A stretch of DNA of 64,000 nucleotides from Flavobacterium sp. CFS9. Its GTDB lineage: Bacteria > Bacteroidota > Bacteroidia > Flavobacteriales > Flavobacteriaceae. Numbering within the stretch: the first letter of the stretch is position 1; every line of letters begins with the position of its first letter. The position numbers and the translations under genes are program-made. The notes below the pieces were generated by a model. It ran no database searches and was not told where the DNA came from. It was given only the letters and a program-made list of their open reading frames with translations. The stretch covers positions 1,488,001-1,552,000 of the forward strand of contig NZ_AP031573.1 of the NCBI RefSeq assembly GCF_041154745.1. Direction: 5' to 3'. This document shows, piece by piece, positions 8,005-19,300 of this stretch.

Positions 8005-8361
8005 CTAAATAAGCTCTACGTTGACAATATTACAAAGCATAGAATGTAAAGTGAGGGTAAATTTAGTTCCGTTTAATAAATCTCTTAACTGCACTATTTC
8101 ACAGATAGTAAGATTTCTGGAAAAATTTCTTTTGGTGGTTTCAATCAATTGTGCGTCTGACCGATCAGATAAGTCATAAAGCATGTTAAGAATGTCAACG
8201 CTATTAACCTTTCTTTGAAAAATCAAAAAATCATGAATTTTGTAACTTGACACTGTATCAACAAAATTGATAATAATACTATTGGTCAAATCACATTGAT
8301 AACTGTATCCTTTTTCGGTTTCAAACAATACTTTGGTGGTCAAATCACTAACTAATGCCAT
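8005..8361 (-). CDS. Conserved hypothetical protein, 118 aa
   Basis: 118 residues, no signal peptide or membrane segment. The pattern of alternating strands and two helices, with the central NLTICEIVQLRDLLNGTKFTL, suggests a small compact alpha/beta domain. I do not recognise the family. It is monocistronic, 90 bp upstream of the ferritin gene on the same strand. A TATTTTTG box at 8385-8392 on the minus strand, 24 bp before the start, could be its promoter and supports the ATG at 8361. Confidence 0.65.
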   Translation of the reverse strand: MALVSDLTTKVLFETEKGYSYQCDLTNSIIINFVDTVSSYKIHDFLIFQRKVNSVDILNMLYDLSDRSDAQLIETTKRNFSRNLTICEIVQLRDLLNGTKFTLTLHSMLCNIVNVELI

Positions 8362-8540
8362 TCTGATAAAATATAATAACGTGACAAAAATATAAAATTC
8401 AAAGCAATAAAAAACATAATTAAGACTAATTTAAAATAACAATTTTGCTTAATGTTCTTAAAAACAACGGTAACTCACTAAAGAGTGTAACATTCTAAGG
8501 TATTATTAGTCTAATTTTATAAACAAAAAACTTAGAAATT

Positions 8541-9344
8541 ATGCAAGCACACGAAATAGATTATCAGATTTTTGGAGAAGAAATGCAGTATGTCGAAATA
8601 GAACTGGACCCGCAGGAAATTGTAATTGCCGAAGCCGGCAGTTTCATGATGATGGAAAACAATATCCAGATGGAAACGATATTTGGAGACGGTTCTCAAC
8701 AGCAAGGTTCTGGTTTGTTTGGCAAACTTTTAAGCGCTGGCAAAAGAGTTCTTACCGGCGAAAGTTTGTTTATGACCGCATTTTTAAACCAAGGCAACAG
8801 CAAAAGCAAAGTTTCATTTGCGTCGCCCTATCCCGGAAAAATCCTACCAATTGATTTAACAGAATTTCAGGGCAAATTTATCTGCCAAAAAAGCTCGTTT
8901 TTATGCGCTGCCAAAGGTGTTTCTGTTGGAATAGAATTTTCGCAGAAACTTGGACGTGGTTTATTTGGCGGTGAAGGCTTTATTATGCAGAAAATCGAAG
9001 GAGACGGAATGGCATTTGTACATTCGGGCGGAACAATGGCCAAAAAAGTATTAGGTCCCGGCGAAGTCCTAAAGGTAGATACCGGATGCATCATTGGTTT
9101 TACCAAAGATGTAGATTATGATATTGAATTTATTGGCGGAATTAAGAATTCTATTTTTGGCGGCGAAGGATTATTTTACGCCACATTAAAAGGTCCCGGA
9201 ACCGTTTACATACAATCGTTGCCATTCTCGAGACTGGCTGACCGCATTATTGCATCGGCGCCAAAATCTGGTGGAAACAGTCGTGATGAAGGAAGCCTGC
9301 TAGGCGGATTAGGAAATCTTCTGGATGGTGATAACCGATTTTAA
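8541..9344 (+). CDS. TIGR00266 / AIM24-family protein
   Basis: 267 residues with the repeating beta-sheet pattern of the AIM24 (DUF124) fold: EIVIAEAGSFMMME near the start, then Gly-rich turns GSGLFGKLLSAGKR, GRGLFGGEGF and SIFGGEGLFYATLKGPG, and the C-terminal VYIQSLPFSRLADRI. It is related to the tryptophan-RNA-binding attenuator-like double-stranded beta-helix family. The bacterial role is unknown; the yeast homologue is mitochondrial. It is followed by a short hairpin terminator. Confidence 0.88.
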   Translation: MQAHEIDYQIFGEEMQYVEIELDPQEIVIAEAGSFMMMENNIQMETIFGDGSQQQGSGLFGKLLSAGKRVLTGESLFMTAFLNQGNSKSKVSFASPYPGKILPIDLTEFQGKFICQKSSFLCAAKGVSVGIEFSQKLGRGLFGGEGFIMQKIEGDGMAFVHSGGTMAKKVLGPGEVLKVDTGCIIGFTKDVDYDIEFIGGIKNSIFGGEGLFYATLKGPGTVYIQSLPFSRLADRIIASAPKSGGNSRDEGSLLGGLGNLLDGDNRF

Positions 9345-9349
9345 CTTAC

Positions 9350-9380
9350 AATGGCTTTCAGGAATGGAAGCCATTTTTTA
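9350..9380 (+). terminator. Terminator after the AIM24-family gene
   Basis: An 8-bp stem AATGGCTT / AAGCCATT (9350-9357 with 9368-9375) followed by a T-tract, just after the stop codon. Confidence 0.8.
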
Positions 9381-9478
9381 TTCGTTCACAAACCGCATTT
9401 TGTTATAAATAAATTTATTCCCGTTTTAAAGATTTCCCAATTAAATTGATACCTCTCGATATTTTACTTCAGCTTTCT

Positions 9479-9486
9479 TAACTTTG
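9479..9486 (+). promoter_or_regulatory. -7 box supporting the TTG start of the hydrolase gene
   Basis: TAACTTTG fits TAnnTTTG and would give a leader of about 19 nt before the TTG at 9512. No convincing -33 box was found. Confidence 0.5.
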
Positions 9487-9511
9487 GAGCTGACAACAAA
9501 AAAAGTTCATT

Positions 9512-10288
9512 TTGAAAACGCTTTTATACAAAAATACCAAAATATCATACTCAGATTCGGGAACCGGAAATGCAATTGTATTCCTTCACGGCTTTCTGGA
9601 AAACAAAAAAATGTGGAAAGACTATGTTGATTTTTTCTCCGAAAAACATCGTGTCATTACAATAGACTTATTAGGGCATGGCGAATCGGATTCTTTGGGA
9701 TATGTGCATACGATGGAAGACAATGCCAATGCCGTTCAGGAAGTCCTAAATCATTTAAAAATTGAAAAAGCAACAATTGTAGGGCATTCAATGGGTGGTT
9801 ATGTTGGTCTGGCTTTCGCCGAATTGTTCCCCAAAAACATTCATAAACTGGTTTTACTGAACTCTACTTCAAAGGAAGACAGTCCGGAGAGAAAACTTAA
9901 CCGAACACGAGCAATCAAAGCCGTCAAACAAAATTACGTAACCTTTGTGAGTCTGGCTATTGGTAATTTGTTTAGTGAGAACAACCGAATCCGATTAACA
10001 GACGAAATTGAAAAAGTAAAAACACAAGCCCTAAAAACACCTTTGCAGGGAATCATCGCTTCGCTGGAAGGAATGAAAGTTAGAAAAGACAGGGAAGCAC
10101 TTTTACAACAAAACCTTTTTCCGGTTTTATTGATTTTAGGAAAAAAAGATCCTGTTTTAGATTATGAAGATTCCCGCACTCAGGTAGACGATACTACAGC
10201 AGAACTGATTTCATTCGAAGACGGACACATGAGTCATATTGAAAACAGAGAGGAATTAAAAACCGTTTTGTCTCAATTTTTCTCTTAA
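9512..10288 (+). CDS. Alpha/beta hydrolase
   Basis: 258 residues with the alpha/beta-hydrolase fold. The oxyanion loop is LHGFLE (25-30), the nucleophile elbow GHSMGG has S93, the acid is D213 (LGKKDP) and the His is H239 or H242 (DGHMSHIE). It resembles MenH/BioH-type hydrolases, but the substrate is not predictable. No ATG lies upstream in frame; TTG is the probable start and the promoter-like box just before it agrees. It is followed by a weak hairpin. Confidence 0.85.
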   Translation: MKTLLYKNTKISYSDSGTGNAIVFLHGFLENKKMWKDYVDFFSEKHRVITIDLLGHGESDSLGYVHTMEDNANAVQEVLNHLKIEKATIVGHSMGGYVGLAFAELFPKNIHKLVLLNSTSKEDSPERKLNRTRAIKAVKQNYVTFVSLAIGNLFSENNRIRLTDEIEKVKTQALKTPLQGIIASLEGMKVRKDREALLQQNLFPVLLILGKKDPVLDYEDSRTQVDDTTAELISFEDGHMSHIENREELKTVLSQFFS

Positions 10289-10652
10289 ATCATAGCCTTC
10301 AACATAAAAAAAGACCGTTCCGAAAAATTATCGAAACAGCCTTTTCTTCTTTTTGTTGGGGGCAAAAATTTATACTTTTTTAAAAATTTCTTTCTAAAAA
10401 TTTCGGCAAAGTTATTTCTTTTATGCACTAATTATAACCCCTTGAATCACTTTTATTTATAGTTTATACTTTAATAGTTTAAAGGGTAATATTTGTAAAC
10501 AAATTCATCAAAAAGAAATATACTCCATAAAAATTATAACATTTTACTTCATAAAATTCATTTAAAAAAAGTCTCTTTTTTATCTACTTTCAGAAATGAG
10601 ATCGCTTTTTTCGTCATGAAAACATAAAAGCTGCTATTCTGAATAAAGAGAA
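10289..10652. other. 364-bp AT-rich gap
   Basis: It begins with an imperfect hairpin (about 10307-10337, arms aaaagaccgttccg and cgaaacagccttttc) that probably terminates the hydrolase transcript. The rest is very AT-rich with no ORF, RNA-like structure or clear repeat. It separates two convergent units. Confidence 0.6.
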
Positions 10653-13418
10653 TTAATCTATTTTCTCTTCAAAAGGAATTGTACTGTCGAAAATCTCTTT
10701 TAACAATACTACAATTTCTTCTAAATACTTACTCAAAATTTCACCTGAAACTGTGGTAGTAATCTCTTTATCTTCTTTGAATGTAAAAGGTAAAAAACCT
10801 GTTTTAAGATTTTTAAACGAAATGATACCCGCTTCCATCGGAATTTCTTTCGCTTTGGTTTCAAACATAAAGGCATAAGCCAAAACCTGTATGATTTTGT
10901 CATTTTTAAGCTCCTGAGTCAATCCATTCCATGATTTCAGGATTACATTAGTCTTTTCTACTTTTCCGGTCTTATAATCAACAATTCGGATTTTTCCGTT
11001 GCGTAATTCGATGCGATCCACATTCCCTTTAATCAAAACAGGAACCGGCAAATCCGGATGATTCAATTCGCGCTCAAATGTTTCCTCCAAAGCTATGATC
11101 TGAACCGCATCTCCATTTTTAAGAGATTCTAATTCCATTTTCAAAAAATTAGAAACATTTCGTTTCGCTACTTCAAAAGCTAAAAGATTACGCCCTTTCT
11201 TGATCTCACCTTCTTTATAAACCAATTTAAACTGGCTCAAAACTTCGGCATCTAATAGTTTGAAACAATTTTCGAGATCTGTTTCCGAAATGAACTTCCC
11301 GATAAAAGGCTCATAAAGCGTTTTTAACGTTTCGTGTATAATAGTCCCAAGAGTATTCAGTGCGATATTCTCTTCAACTTCTTCCACCTCCCGGATTCGA
11401 AGTATTTTTTGAAAATAAAAGTCTATGGGATTTCGGATATAACTCGTCAAAGCCGAAGGTGAAAAACCAGCCAATGCAATTTCTTTTAAACGATCCATCA
11501 CAGCCTCAGATTTGGGAACCACCATCGGCTGATAAGCCGTTGTTGGTAAAACGGGATTATAAATGTCAAACATTAAGTTGTGCTTCTTTTGTTTCTCTAC
11601 CTCCAATTGCGTGATGAAACGACTTCGTTCTCCTGCATCCAATCCATCATTTTCTGTATTGTAAATCAAATAGATATTTTTTGCTCTTTGCAACAAATGA
11701 TAAAAGTGATAGGTATAAATGGCATCCTTCTCTTTAAAAGTAGGCAAACCCAGTTCGTTTTTAACATCATAGGGAATAAATGAATTTTGAGATTTTCCGG
11801 CCGGAAACTTTCCTTCATTCATCGAGGTTACAATTACGGTATCAAAATCAAGTACGCGGCTTTCCAAGACCCCCATAATCTGAAGTCCACGTAAAGGCTC
11901 TCCTTCAAACGAAACTTCAGCAACATCAATAATCTGCTTATAGATTGCATGCAGTGTATCTATATTATCAATATGATTGTGTTTTGTGTAATAATTGATC
12001 AGCTTATTAATTACTTTAAAAACGGCATAAACAAAAGCTTTCGCAATTTTTTCCTCCTCATTGTCATTGCTGAAATTTTCTTTTATCAAAAGTAAAAGTG
12101 CCGAAACATTTTCAAGAACAGCAATCGACCCATTCTCCCACTTTTGAAAAAGCAGATCAAACAATGGTGTTGGATTCAAATTGAGTTCTAAAACCCGATT
12201 ATGTGTAATAAAAGTGTAATTATTCTCCTTAATAATTCGAACCAAATTACTGGCATTGGCATAAGGTTCAACCAACGGATGTGTTAGGATATCAAGTATA
12301 TCTTTATAATAAAAAACATAACTTTCTCCTTTACGCGAAAGCGCATTGGTATGCATTCGAAACAATTTCGCAATTAAGATCTGCGATGGGTTGTTCTTCC
12401 CTGAATAACCCATTGTAATATTCAAACTTCCAACCGAAGAAGGCAAAGAATATAAAACCGGCATCAGTAAATTCTCTTCACCCAGCACAATAGCCACTTT
12501 ATCTAAAGCTGTAGTTGGGTTTTCGGTGATCATATTTCCGATAATACTACCCGCTAATTTTGCCTGACCAATTGTTTTAGGTGTCCCTATAATCTGAATG
12601 TTTTTAGACTGCGAAAAATCATCTACAATCCATTCAAACGGATGGGCTTTATAGTGTTTCCAATTTTCTTTAAAACGTCGCACAAAGAGACCTGCATCGT
12701 GATAAGGATCATTTAAGAAAGTCTGATCAACATCCCAATAAATTCTAGCCTGATCTAAAGCCAAAAGATGCTGAACAATTTTTTCTTCAGCCGCATTCAA
12801 GGCATTAAATCCTGCAAAAATGAAATTTCGATTTGAAACGGTGTTTGAAAAGTGATTGAGATTGTTTACGGCTTCGCGATAAATCAGTCCCTGGTATCCA
12901 ATTGACTTATTCAGTAAGTGATTGTACAATGAGTCATAATACAATGGAAGAAGTTTCCAAAAATCGATGTAATTCTCTAAAAGCTTGGTTTTGTTTTCGA
13001 CTTCAATCCCCCATTTTTTGATATCTTCAATATCACTCAAATAAGACAATACGTGAGAAGGATCTAAAAGATAACGATCGATTTCATTAAAATCCTGCAG
13101 GAGTGTTTTTGCCCAATTAGCAAATAATTCAAAAGACTGCTGGTGTTGTTTCTCGGTGACGGAAAGATACACTTCATAGAACTCAAACAAAAGCTCAATT
13201 GAATCAACTGATCTGATCGAGGCCACGTCTTGTACAAAATCTTCAATACTAATAATTTCAGGCGAAAGTATTGTTTTCTTTGTCTCATTTTTCAGAGCCT
13301 CAATTAAAAAAACTTTCGCTCTTTTATTAGGCAAAATAATCGTTGTTTCAGCAAGTTTATCTGAATAATCCAGAATTATAACCGTCGCTATTTTCCCGAG
13401 AAAAGAAGTATTTATCAT
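10653..13418 (-). CDS. AddB-like PD-(D/E)XK nuclease, RecB/AddAB system
   Basis: 921 residues from the ATG at 13418. The N-terminal half has a degenerate helicase-like region (LPNKRAKVFLIEAL near the start, then ESRVLDFDTVIVTSMNEGKFPA mid-protein). The C-terminal third is a PD-(D/E)XK nuclease: YIRNPIDFYF, HETLKTLYEPF, GNVDRIELRNGK and IVDYKTGK. With the AddA-like protein at 16334-19492 it should form the double-strand-break resection enzyme that prepares ends for RecA. An earlier ATG at 13445 would start inside the terminator hairpin of the OmpA gene, so MINTSFLGK is preferred. The four-Cys Fe-S cluster of Firmicutes AddB is not seen. Confidence 0.85.
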   Translation of the reverse strand: MINTSFLGKIATVIILDYSDKLAETTIILPNKRAKVFLIEALKNETKKTILSPEIISIEDFVQDVASIRSVDSIELLFEFYEVYLSVTEKQHQQSFELFANWAKTLLQDFNEIDRYLLDPSHVLSYLSDIEDIKKWGIEVENKTKLLENYIDFWKLLPLYYDSLYNHLLNKSIGYQGLIYREAVNNLNHFSNTVSNRNFIFAGFNALNAAEEKIVQHLLALDQARIYWDVDQTFLNDPYHDAGLFVRRFKENWKHYKAHPFEWIVDDFSQSKNIQIIGTPKTIGQAKLAGSIIGNMITENPTTALDKVAIVLGEENLLMPVLYSLPSSVGSLNITMGYSGKNNPSQILIAKLFRMHTNALSRKGESYVFYYKDILDILTHPLVEPYANASNLVRIIKENNYTFITHNRVLELNLNPTPLFDLLFQKWENGSIAVLENVSALLLLIKENFSNDNEEEKIAKAFVYAVFKVINKLINYYTKHNHIDNIDTLHAIYKQIIDVAEVSFEGEPLRGLQIMGVLESRVLDFDTVIVTSMNEGKFPAGKSQNSFIPYDVKNELGLPTFKEKDAIYTYHFYHLLQRAKNIYLIYNTENDGLDAGERSRFITQLEVEKQKKHNLMFDIYNPVLPTTAYQPMVVPKSEAVMDRLKEIALAGFSPSALTSYIRNPIDFYFQKILRIREVEEVEENIALNTLGTIIHETLKTLYEPFIGKFISETDLENCFKLLDAEVLSQFKLVYKEGEIKKGRNLLAFEVAKRNVSNFLKMELESLKNGDAVQIIALEETFERELNHPDLPVPVLIKGNVDRIELRNGKIRIVDYKTGKVEKTNVILKSWNGLTQELKNDKIIQVLAYAFMFETKAKEIPMEAGIISFKNLKTGFLPFTFKEDKEITTTVSGEILSKYLEEIVVLLKEIFDSTIPFEEKID

Positions 13419-13432
13419 TTGATAAAAATAAA

Positions 13433-13460
13433 AAAAGCCATTCAATTAAGAATGGCTTTT
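13433..13460 (-). terminator. Terminator of the OmpA/TSP3 gene
   Basis: A perfect 11-bp stem (13433-13443 with 13450-13460, 6-nt loop) and a T-run on the minus strand, 22 bp past the ompA-like stop and just ahead of the AddB-like gene. Confidence 0.85.
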
Positions 13461-13481
13461 AGTATTTATTTAGACAGTAAA

Positions 13482-14945
13482 TTAGATTTTACCTTGGTAT
13501 TTAGAACCAATGTGTTTAATTTCTGTTCTTCTGTTTTGTGCTTTACCTGCAGCAGTTTTGTTGCTTGCAACTGGTTGAGAAGATCCGAATCCTTTAGACT
13601 CTAAGTTCTCAGCATTTACACCTCTTTCGATTAATGCATTTTTCACAGCGTCAGCTCTTTCTTGAGAAAGTTTGTCGTTGATTTTTGCAGAACCTGTACT
13701 ATCTGTGTGTCCTTCGATAGAGAATTTCGCGTTTGGATAGTTTTTAAGGATTTCTTTAATTGCATCTAATCTAGCTGGAGTTTCTTTGTCACCAGTTTTG
13801 AAAGTAGCTTTTCCTGAGTTAAAGTAAACCGCTCTAGCTTGAACTTTAAGATCTTCTAAAGCTTCAGTAGTTACTTCAGGACAACCTCTGTTAGAAGCAG
13901 GACCAGCAACTGTAGGACAATCGTCATCTTTATCAGCTACACCATCTTTGTCAGCGTCTAAGAAAGGACAACCACCATTTTCTCTTGGACCAGCAACTGT
14001 AGGACATTTGTCATCTTTATCAGCAATACCATCACCGTCAGTATCAGGACAACCTTTTAAAGCAGCTAAACCAGCAACATCTGGACAAGCGTCATCTTTA
14101 TCAGCAATTCCATCTCCGTCAGTATCAGGACATCCATTTAATGCAGCTAAACCAAATACATCTGGACAAGCGTCAGAAGCATCAACAATTCCGTCACCGT
14201 CAGTATCAGGACATCCGTTGAATTGTTTTAAACCAGCAACATCTGGACAAGCATCATCTTTATCGTAGATTCCGTCTCCGTCAGTATCTTTACCTCCGAA
14301 TTTGAAAACTAGACCTGCAGTGTGTTGAAAGTGAGATGGAGCATCTGGAACACCAGCTTTATCTTGTCTGTCACCACTAACTGACCATTTGTATCTTGTA
14401 GCAAGTTCAAGACCAATAGCATCAGTAAACCAGAAAGTAACACCAGCACCTGGGTTAACAGTTCCGTAGCTGCTATCTCCGAAGAAAGTGTAACCTCCAC
14501 CAACAGATAACGAAGGATCGATTACTTTAGATTTGATTAATTCCTGGAAGCTATATTTAATAGTAGCATCAATTCCGTAATACATCAAGTCACCAGGATT
14601 AGTTACTACGTTACCTCTACCGTCATGCCCTGCAGCAGATGGGTTGAAAGTAACATACTTATCAATCTTGTTCACAGATCCTTGCAAACCAACAGAGAAA
14701 CCATCACCTACATATCTACTCACACCAATGTAAGATAGAGAAGGAAGAATATTCCAGTTGTCTTTTACAGCGAATGGCTGAGAAAAGTGTTGATCGAAGA
14801 AACCACTTCCTGATCCAGAACTTGTTCTAGTATCAACGGCATTAACTCCAAAAGAGATAGCCCATGGATTGTTGCTGTCTTGTGCGTGAGAACTTAAACC
14901 CATCACCATCATCACAGCAACTAAAAGTTTGTTAAGATGTTTCAT
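13482..14945 (-). CDS. OmpA-family outer-membrane protein with TSP3 repeats
   Basis: 487 residues. A signal peptide (about 1-21) precedes an N-terminal outer-membrane beta-barrel (about 22-215). Next come five thrombospondin type 3 calcium-binding repeats (about 218-355; DTDGDGIxDKDDACPxVAG units). The OmpA C-terminal peptidoglycan-binding domain follows (about 365-487; [27 protein letters not shown]). It tethers the outer membrane to peptidoglycan. A perfect promoter lies upstream, so it is probably highly expressed like other flavobacterial major OmpA proteins. It sits between the AddB-like gene and kbl with its own terminator, so it is its own transcript. Confidence 0.93.
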   Translation of the reverse strand: MKHLNKLLVAVMMVMGLSSHAQDSNNPWAISFGVNAVDTRTSSGSGSGFFDQHFSQPFAVKDNWNILPSLSYIGVSRYVGDGFSVGLQGSVNKIDKYVTFNPSAAGHDGRGNVVTNPGDLMYYGIDATIKYSFQELIKSKVIDPSLSVGGGYTFFGDSSYGTVNPGAGVTFWFTDAIGLELATRYKWSVSGDRQDKAGVPDAPSHFQHTAGLVFKFGGKDTDGDGIYDKDDACPDVAGLKQFNGCPDTDGDGIVDASDACPDVFGLAALNGCPDTDGDGIADKDDACPDVAGLAALKGCPDTDGDGIADKDDKCPTVAGPRENGGCPFLDADKDGVADKDDDCPTVAGPASNRGCPEVTTEALEDLKVQARAVYFNSGKATFKTGDKETPARLDAIKEILKNYPNAKFSIEGHTDSTGSAKINDKLSQERADAVKNALIERGVNAENLESKGFGSSQPVASNKTAAGKAQNRRTEIKHIGSKYQGKI

Positions 14946-14983
14946 ACTTAATTTTTTTTAATTACAATTTAGTTAATTACAAG

Positions 14984-15014
14984 CAAAAGTAACACCAAAA
15001 TTTTTAAATACAAA
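14984..15014 (-). promoter_or_regulatory. Consensus Bacteroidota promoter of the OmpA gene
   Basis: On the minus strand: TTTG (15014-15011), a spacer of exactly 19 bp, then TACTTTTG (14991-14984). This fits TTTG-N19-TAnnTTTG exactly. It gives a leader of about 30 nt to the ATG at 14945. Confidence 0.85.
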
Positions 15015-15059
15015 ATGAAATGTTAAAAAAAACCTACAAAAATTCGACCAAAGTGGGAA

Positions 15060-16253
15060 TTATATAACTTTTAACATTTGTCCGACAACTGTGAAAGCAT
15101 CTATAGCCCTGTCTAAGTGCTCTTTTGTATGCGCAGCCGATAATTGCACTCTAATCCTTGCTTTTTCTTTAGGTACTACAGGGAAGAAGAATCCGATTAC
15201 ATAAATGCCTTGTTTCAATAATTCATTCGCCATAGTCTGCGACAATTTCGCATCATATAACATCACCGGAACGATTGCCGAATCTCCGTCAATGATATCA
15301 AAACCGGCTTTTTTCATTCCTTCTTTAAAGTAATTTGTATTCCATTCTAATTTATCTCTCAACGTAGTATCTTTTTCCAATAATTCAAATACTTTAATTG
15401 AGGCTCCAACAATAGCCGGTGCCAGTGAATTTGAGAATAAATATGGCCTTGAACGCTGACGCAGCAATTCTATAATCTCTTTTTTAGCAGTTGTATAACC
15501 TCCCATTGCCCCGCCTAAAGCTTTACCAAGGGTTCCGGTAATAATATCAACTCTTCCCATAACTCCTTTTGCCTCGAGAGTTCCTTTTCCGGTTGCCCCG
15601 ATAAATCCTGCAGCATGACATTCATCCACCATCACCATAGCATCGTACTTATCTGCCAGGTCACAAATTTTATCAAGAGGCGCTACCAGACCGTCCATAG
15701 AGAAAACTCCATCAGTAACAATTAATTTGAAACGAGCACCTGCCTCATTTGCTTTAATTAATTGCTGCTCCAAATCTTCCATATTACTATTTTCATAACG
15801 GTAACGCGCCGCTTTACACAAACGAACCCCATCGATAATAGACGCATGATTCAGACTGTCTGAAATAACAGCATCGTTCTCTCCTAACAAAGGCTCAAAA
15901 ACACCACCATTGGCATCAAAAGCTGCTGCATAAAGAATAGTATCTTCTGTACCATAGAAATCTGCAATCTTCTTCTCTAAGGTCTTATGAATATCCTGTG
16001 TTCCGCAAATAAAACGTACTGATGACATTCCAAAACCATGTGTATCCATAGCATCTTTTGCTGCTTTTACTACTTCTGGATGTGATGAAAGCCCTAAATA
16101 ATTATTAGCACAAAAATTCAACACTTTTTCTCCTGTAGAAATCGTTATCTCAGCATCTTGCGCCGAAGTTATAATGCGTTCTTTCTTGAAAATTCCGTTT
16201 TCTTCAATTGTTTGCAACTCATTTTGCAAATGTTCTTTTATTTTACCGTACAT
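15060..16253 (-). CDS. kbl: Glycine C-acetyltransferase (2-amino-3-ketobutyrate CoA ligase)
   Basis: 397 residues, an alpha-oxoamine synthase of PLP fold type I. The PLP lysine is K244 in [11 protein letters not shown]210 and H213 (VDECHAAG) hold the cofactor ring; [10 protein letters not shown] is at 133-142. It cleaves 2-amino-3-ketobutyrate with CoA to glycine and acetyl-CoA in threonine breakdown. Threonine dehydrogenase is not adjacent. Length and spacing match E. coli Kbl closely. A serine palmitoyltransferase-type relative is the main alternative but less likely. Confidence 0.93.
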   Translation of the reverse strand: MYGKIKEHLQNELQTIEENGIFKKERIITSAQDAEITISTGEKVLNFCANNYLGLSSHPEVVKAAKDAMDTHGFGMSSVRFICGTQDIHKTLEKKIADFYGTEDTILYAAAFDANGGVFEPLLGENDAVISDSLNHASIIDGVRLCKAARYRYENSNMEDLEQQLIKANEAGARFKLIVTDGVFSMDGLVAPLDKICDLADKYDAMVMVDECHAAGFIGATGKGTLEAKGVMGRVDIITGTLGKALGGAMGGYTTAKKEIIELLRQRSRPYLFSNSLAPAIVGASIKVFELLEKDTTLRDKLEWNTNYFKEGMKKAGFDIIDGDSAIVPVMLYDAKLSQTMANELLKQGIYVIGFFFPVVPKEKARIRVQLSAAHTKEHLDRAIDAFTVVGQMLKVI

Positions 16254-16333
16254 TTCTATTTATTTAAAACGTTAAAAATTAACAACTTAAGACAAAAACA
16301 CCTAGTCAAACCTTTAACATCTGATTAATTTTT

Positions 16334-19300
16334 TCACAAATTTACTACATCGATTTCTGATCCGATGTATACCAACGCCTTTTTTAACACTTTATATCCC
16401 AAATCCTCTATAGCTTCCTCATACTCCTGAATTTGCCTGGTATATTTTGAATTTATCGCTCCTGTTTTATAATCTAACAAATAGGCTTCTTTGTTTGAAG
16501 TCAGAACAATACGATCGGGTTTTAAAATCCTGCCTTCTTTCTGAACAATTGTCTGTTCGTTCAAAATAGTTGCATTCCCATCAAAACAGATACTCAGCTC
16601 CGGATGATTCACTATTTCCTGAAGTGTCTTTGCCACCATATCAACCTGGTCGTTTGTAATCAATCCATTCTCAATTCCCTTTGCAATGGCCAGATCCACA
16701 TCTGACCTGTCCTTAACAAAAGCCAGAATTTCGTGAACTATATTACCGTAAGCAATTGCTTCCTGCTGATGCGTTCCCCACATTAAAGCCTCCCGCTGTG
16801 CAATTTTAATATTTTTTGGATTTAAAACTTCTGAAACAACAGGAATCGTCTTTACCAAATCAACTGATTTTACAGCATTCGAAAGTCTAGTTTTACTACC
16901 AAACTCATACTCTAATCTTTCCGCATCATAAACCCCTTTATGCATTAAATATCGAATAAAAAAGGAAGCCATATTACTGGGCAATTCACCATCTTTCCGT
17001 TCTTTCATTCCTTGCGATATCACATACAACTGCTCTTCAGCACGTGTCAAAGCTACATACAAAACATTTATATTATCCAGCAGCTCTTCCTGTTTTTTCA
17101 AATTAAAAACAGCCGAAGCACTCTCACCGAAGCCTTCAACCGCACTACTATTATCGATCAAAGCTTTCGGAACATCTAAATTTACATCTTCAGTGTCAAG
17201 CCATAATTTATCTTTTGGTTTTCGATTGTAGTCTTCTTCTGCAAATGGCATAATCACAACCGGAAACTCCAATCCTTTTGATTTATGAATCGTCATGATT
17301 CTAACAGCATTATTTCCCTCAGGAGACGGAATGCTAAATTTCTCCGCATTTTTATCCCAATAACTTAAAAAGTCAGCTATTCCTGCCTGATTTCTCATAT
17401 CTCGCTCTAAAACAATATCTAAAAAGAACTGAACGTATGCATTTCCTTCATCAGGAAGAATAAATTTCGCAATTATAATTTCAACCGCCTCATACAAGGA
17501 TTTTTTACGAACATCTTCAAAAGAAAGCGAAACATCAAAAGTTAAAAGCCATTTTTCAAAATCATCCTCCTTTTTTTGAGACATTCCTGAGGCGATAAAA
17601 TCATGAATCGGCATCTGAACTTCTTTATTGGATCCCAAAAAATGAAGAAAATTAGCTTTCGACTCTAAATCAGCGCTGTTGTTTAAATATTTCAGCAGAC
17701 AAACTATCAAACGCACCTCTGTTGCATTTTGAATCATCAGGGTTTCAGACGACAAAAGCGGGATATTTTGCTCCGTTAGATAATTCGCGATAGCAATTCC
17801 CTGCCCTCTTTTTCGGGTTAAGATTACAATATCTTTGTACTCAAAACCTTCCCGAAGGACTTTTTGAATGGTATTTAAAGTTGCTAAAACATACAGATCC
17901 GATTTTTCAACTACTTCTTCTTCGTCTGCGTAATCTGATTTCTCGATCACAGGCAGAAAGGCAATACTGACATATCCTCCCTTCTTTGAATTTATGTTCT
18001 GAAAACTATGATTTTCATACAAATCTTTGTAATCTTCATTGGTAAATTCTGCCGAAATTAATTTAAAAAAATCGTTATTAAATTCAATTACCTCACTATA
18101 ACTGCGGTAATTTGTATCTAAGTGCTTAACCTCTTTTTTGTGGTTGAAAAAAGTATTTTCTTCTTTTCCTAATTCTATAAACTGCTCTGCTTTTCCTCCT
18201 CGCCATCGGTAAATAGATTGTTTCGGATCTCCCACAATCATCAGCGTTCCCTTATTTCCAAAATCATCTTCTCCGGAAAGGGAATTATGAATCAGCGGAA
18301 TCAGATTTTGCCATTGCATCTCGGAGGTATCCTGAAATTCATCGATAAAAAAATGGCGGTATTTCTCTCCCAAACGCTCATAAATAAAAGGCGCAGGCTG
18401 ATTCTGAATCTCACGGTGAATAATGGCATTGAATTCAGAAATTGACAATACATTTTGTTCCGATTGAATTTTAGCCAATTCATTACTAACGGTATTCAAC
18501 AGCGAAAGTGGCGTAATGTTTTTCAGAAAGGCTTTATAAAAATCTCTTTTTTCGAAATTCTTATAGATTTTTACCAAAATCTGAAGCAGTTCAGGTATTA
18601 TATTTTCAATTAACGCACGGTCTTTTGCCGTTTTATTAATAGCAATATCATCGAATTCATGGAAAGTTTTATTTCGTGGGTTGAATTTCCCGTCACGAAT
18701 ACTTTCTAAATGGTTTGGAAATGTTCCGCGGGAGAATGACTTCAGATCAATTCCATTTTTTTCGATTAAAGCAAGTGCCTCAATGGCAAAATTTTCGCTC
18801 TCGGATTCAAGTTCTTTGCACAGAGCGAGCATTTTCTTCTTAATCACAATAAATTCTTCGATCGATTTATCCTGAAAATGAGAAATCTCATTCCGATTAT
18901 TTTCATTCAGAACCAATCTTCCTGTTTCTAAGATCTCACGAGAAACATCCCAACTTTTATCGTCGTCGGTTTTTTCCATCGTGAAATCAACCAGCAGCTT
19001 AGTCAATGTTTCGTCCTGACCGGCTTGTGCAATTATAGCATCAACCGCCTCAACCAGTAAATTCTCTGTATCCAAAGTGACTTCAAAAGTCATTGGCAGA
19101 TTAAGATCATGCGCAAAAGCACGAATTACTTTGTGTGTAAATTTATCGATGGTAGAAATATCAAAAGCAGCATAATTATGAATTAAGTGCTTGATAATAT
19201 TTTGAGATTTTATTTTAATCTTAATAATCGAAAGGCCTGTATCTCTAGACAAATCCTCCATCAAATCGACTGCTTTTGCAGAAGGATCCTCTTTTGCAAA

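Noticed and set aside
13419..13445. Earlier ATG of the AddB-like gene
   Set aside because: It would put the first residues inside the terminator of the OmpA gene; the ATG at 13418 gives the normal opening.
13948..14268. 106-codon plus-strand ORF opposite the TSP3 repeats
   Set aside because: The periodic sequence is the complement of the calcium-binding repeats.
13920..14290. Tandem DNA repeats as a CRISPR-like or satellite array
   Set aside because: They encode the TSP3 units of the OmpA protein and vary at third positions.
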